Shown piece by piece: positions 62,301-64,000 of a stretch of DNA of 64,000 bases; the first letter of the stretch is position 1; every line of letters begins with the position of its first letter. The position numbers and the translations under genes were made by a program. The notes below the pieces were generated by a model. That model did no database searches. It was not told the origin of the DNA and saw nothing but the letters and a program-made list of their open reading frames with translations. Source of the DNA: Variovorax paradoxus. GTDB lineage: Bacteria > Pseudomonadota > Gammaproteobacteria > Burkholderiales > Burkholderiaceae_C. The stretch spans positions 558,001 through 622,000 of the forward strand of contig NZ_JAUSRN010000001.1 of the NCBI RefSeq assembly GCF_030811855.1. The letters run 5' to 3'.

Positions 62301-62999
62301 ATGTCCCTGCAAGATTTCAAGGTCCTCACCTTCGACGTGGTCGGCACGCTGATCGACTTCGAAGGCGGCATGCTCGCCTACCTGCGCTCGGCGGTGCCCG
62401 ATGCCGCCGTGAGCGACGACGACTTTCTGGCCGCCTACCGCGTTGCCCGCGCCGACGGCAACTCGGGCTGGTACCCCGACGACCTGGAGCGCTGCTGGCA
62501 CGTCATCGCACCCGCACTCGGCCTGCCCGACAACGATGCGCTTGCACAAGGCCTGCGCGATTCCGTCGCGCAGTGGCCGGCGTTTCCGGATTCGGTCGAA
62601 GCATTGAAGCGGCTGAAGAAGCGCTTCAAGCTGGTGACGATGACCAACGCGCAGCATTGGGCGCTGGCGCACTTCAACAAGACGCTCGGCTCTCCCTTCG
62701 ACATGCTGCTGAGCTGCGACGATGCGCTGTGCGAGAAACCCGATGCGCGCTACTTCGCCTATGCGCGCGGCCGCTTCGAAGGCGCATGGGGCTACAAGCA
62801 GGCCGACAACCTGCATGTGGCGCAAAGCCAGTACCACGACATCGGCATCTCCAAACAGCTGGGCATCGCCACCTGCTGGATCGAGCGCCGACACGCGCAG
62901 AAAGGGTCGGGCGGCACCATCGAGTCGAAGCGCACCGAACCCGACTACCACTTCCACACGCTGGCCGAGCTGGCCGACGCCGTCGAGGCGGGGCGCTGA
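62301..62999 (+). CDS. Haloacid-dehalogenase type II-like hydrolase
   Basis: This 232-residue HAD-superfamily protein has motif I DVVGTLIDFEGG (nucleophile Asp; the second Asp of DxD is Gly), motif II in MTNAQHW and the Lys of CEKPDARYF. YHDIGISKQLGIATCWIERRHA near the end is typical of type II haloacid dehalogenase-like proteins. It probably hydrolyses a 2-haloacid or a phosphate. A GGAG lies about ten bases before the ATG. The next gene starts two bases after its stop. Confidence 0.85.
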   Translation: MSLQDFKVLTFDVVGTLIDFEGGMLAYLRSAVPDAAVSDDDFLAAYRVARADGNSGWYPDDLERCWHVIAPALGLPDNDALAQGLRDSVAQWPAFPDSVEALKRLKKRFKLVTMTNAQHWALAHFNKTLGSPFDMLLSCDDALCEKPDARYFAYARGRFEGAWGYKQADNLHVAQSQYHDIGISKQLGIATCWIERRHAQKGSGGTIESKRTEPDYHFHTLAELADAVEAGR

Positions 63000-63001
63000 C
63001 C

Positions 63002-63358
63002 ATGACCGGCATCACCGTTCTCCATCAGTCCGCCACCATCGGCGGCCTGCAAGACCAGGGCACGCCCGCGCGCCCGCTCACCCAGCCGCCCTGCCGCCTG
63101 CGCGGCATCGACGTCGAGCTCGCGGGTGCGGGAGGCAATGACAGCGGCATCTGGGAATGCGAGCCCGGCCGCTTCGAGCGCCAGCTGCCCAATGCCGAGG
63201 TCATGCACATCCTCGCGGGCGCCGGCACCTTCACGCCGACGGGCGAGGAGCCATTGGAAATTCGCGCGGGCGACACGCTGTTCTTTCCGGCGAATACCAC
63301 TGGGGAGTGGCAGGTGCAAGAGACCGTGCGTAAGGTGTTTGTTGTGATGGCGATGTAG
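63002..63358 (+). CDS. Cupin-domain protein (DUF861/EutQ-like)
   Basis: This 118-residue single-cupin protein has GIWECEPGRFERQLPNAEVMHILAG and the late block GDTLFFPANTTGEWQVQETVRKVFVV. That pattern matches cupin_3/EutQ-like proteins, some of which are (S)-ureidoglycine aminohydrolase relatives. It follows the HAD-like gene by two bases, so they are cotranscribed. The function is open. Confidence 0.8.
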   Translation: MTGITVLHQSATIGGLQDQGTPARPLTQPPCRLRGIDVELAGAGGNDSGIWECEPGRFERQLPNAEVMHILAGAGTFTPTGEEPLEIRAGDTLFFPANTTGEWQVQETVRKVFVVMAM

Positions 63359-63455
63359 GTTTCTATCGTCGCGTCGTGGAATGGCGTTGCAGCGTTCGTG
63401 ATCCGGTCCGTTAGCCGCGGACGGTGCACTCGGGCATCTTGACGTCAGCAGATGA

Positions 63456-63989
63456 CTACGATGCGCGGGACATTCTTTCGATCGCTTCGAGTGCAACGAA
63501 GGCCGGGTAGGACTGCAGCGTTGGGAAGCGCCTTCGGTAGTAGCAGTCCCAGTAGCTCGTAGCCCGCCGTCTTGTGGTCGCCATAAAGTCGGGGTTCTCG
63601 CGTGCGAATGCAGAGAGCGGGTCGGGGTCGGCGTCAGAGACAGCGGCAGCAATCGCTTCCACGATCTCGATGACATATTCACCCAGAAGCTGAACGACGA
63701 ATGGAACAACCCATGGCCGATCGTTGCCGATGAGCTGTCGCAGGCAATCCTCGCGAACATAGCCATTCCAATGCCTGGTGCCGAGGCAGAGCGCGAGCGT
63801 TCGAGTGTCGCCACTCGAACGCGCGATGACCGATTGAAGGTTTTGCGGTGCGTAGTAGACGCGGTATGGAACAGACAACTGCTCGCCCTGCACGAGGACG
63901 GTGAACCCGTCCGTGGATGGTGCGAGCTCCGCGTCGGGAAGCGCGAGTAGCAGCGTTGATGCGGCTGGCCACAGCACAGCGGGGAACAT
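63456..63989 (-). CDS. Hypothetical protein, possibly 5'-incomplete
   Basis: A 177-codon frame starts at the ATG at 63989. There is no ribosome site in the 11 remaining bases, and the frame stays open to the window edge, so the true start may be outside. It begins MFPAVLWPAASTLLLALPDAEL and contains RTLALCLGTRHWNGYVREDCLRQLI and TSYWDCYYRRRF. I do not recognise the family. Confidence 0.6.
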   Translation of the reverse strand: MFPAVLWPAASTLLLALPDAELAPSTDGFTVLVQGEQLSVPYRVYYAPQNLQSVIARSSGDTRTLALCLGTRHWNGYVREDCLRQLIGNDRPWVVPFVVQLLGEYVIEIVEAIAAAVSDADPDPLSAFARENPDFMATTRRRATSYWDCYYRRRFPTLQSYPAFVALEAIERMSRAS

Positions 63990-64000
63990 CGGGCGGTAAG

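Overview
The window looks like chromosomal DNA of a high-GC betaproteobacterium of the Comamonadaceae, most probably Variovorax or a close relative. The reasons are the Burkholderiales-type porin, Bug-type tricarboxylate-binding proteins, many LysR/LacI/MocR/Lrp regulators each beside a small catabolic cluster, dense ATGA-type gene overlaps and very high GC. No rRNA, tRNA, CRISPR array, insertion sequence or prophage was seen. The assignment is an inference from gene style, not a database match.

Bases 1-16.6 kb hold a catabolic locus that reads as one regulon. A LacI-type regulator lies divergent to an outer-membrane porin. An 11-gene leftward operon (15529 to 4658) encodes a LivH permease, a fused LivM-LivG protein, LivF, a cupin, an enolase-like protein with an altered active site, an FMN reductase, an extradiol ring-cleavage dioxygenase, a carboxymuconolactone-decarboxylase-like protein, a periplasmic binding protein, a medium-chain dehydrogenase and an APH-like kinase. 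A fumarylacetoacetate-hydrolase-family enzyme diverges from it, and a 2-hydroxyacid dehydrogenase follows the regulator. Four copies of a palindrome close to TGCTAACGTTAGCA sit on the four promoters with the same geometry in pairs. This ties porin, importer, enzymes and regulator together as an apparently undescribed uptake and ring-cleavage pathway for an aromatic compound.

From 16.6 to 36.5 kb are housekeeping-accessory genes: a lipoprotein hydrolase, an orphan solute-binding protein, Nudix hydrolases, a MocR regulator divergent from an aminotransferase, and a double-strand-break repair block (two Ku genes flanking a MerR/TPR gene, followed by an SbcC/SbcD-like pair). Small conserved proteins, a zeta-type toxin with its antitoxin, a hemerythrin-like protein and an MFS transporter follow. 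From 36.6 to 45.3 kb lies an amino-acid metabolism island: saccharopine-dehydrogenase-like enzyme, ThDP enzyme, FAD-dependent amino-acid oxidase, polar amino-acid ABC importer, Lrp regulator and Asp/Glu-racemase-like protein. From 45.3 to 50.2 kb is a D-tartrate cluster: LysR, DapA-like lyase/aldolase, Bug binding protein, SDR and TarD.

From 50.8 to 54.7 kb the sequence looks less GC-rich and carries an Imm42-like immunity protein, orphan genes, a histidine-bearing membrane protein and a secreted protein with an internal duplication. From 55.0 to 59.6 kb a leftward copper-handling cluster encodes a His-rich protein, a small exported protein, a TolC-like protein, a multicopper oxidase, a cupredoxin and a CusF-like protein. 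The right end has a DUF2231 membrane protein, an acetaldehyde-dehydrogenase gene with a near-consensus sigma-54 promoter, a type II haloacid-dehalogenase-like gene, a cupin and an unrecognised gene that may run past the window end.
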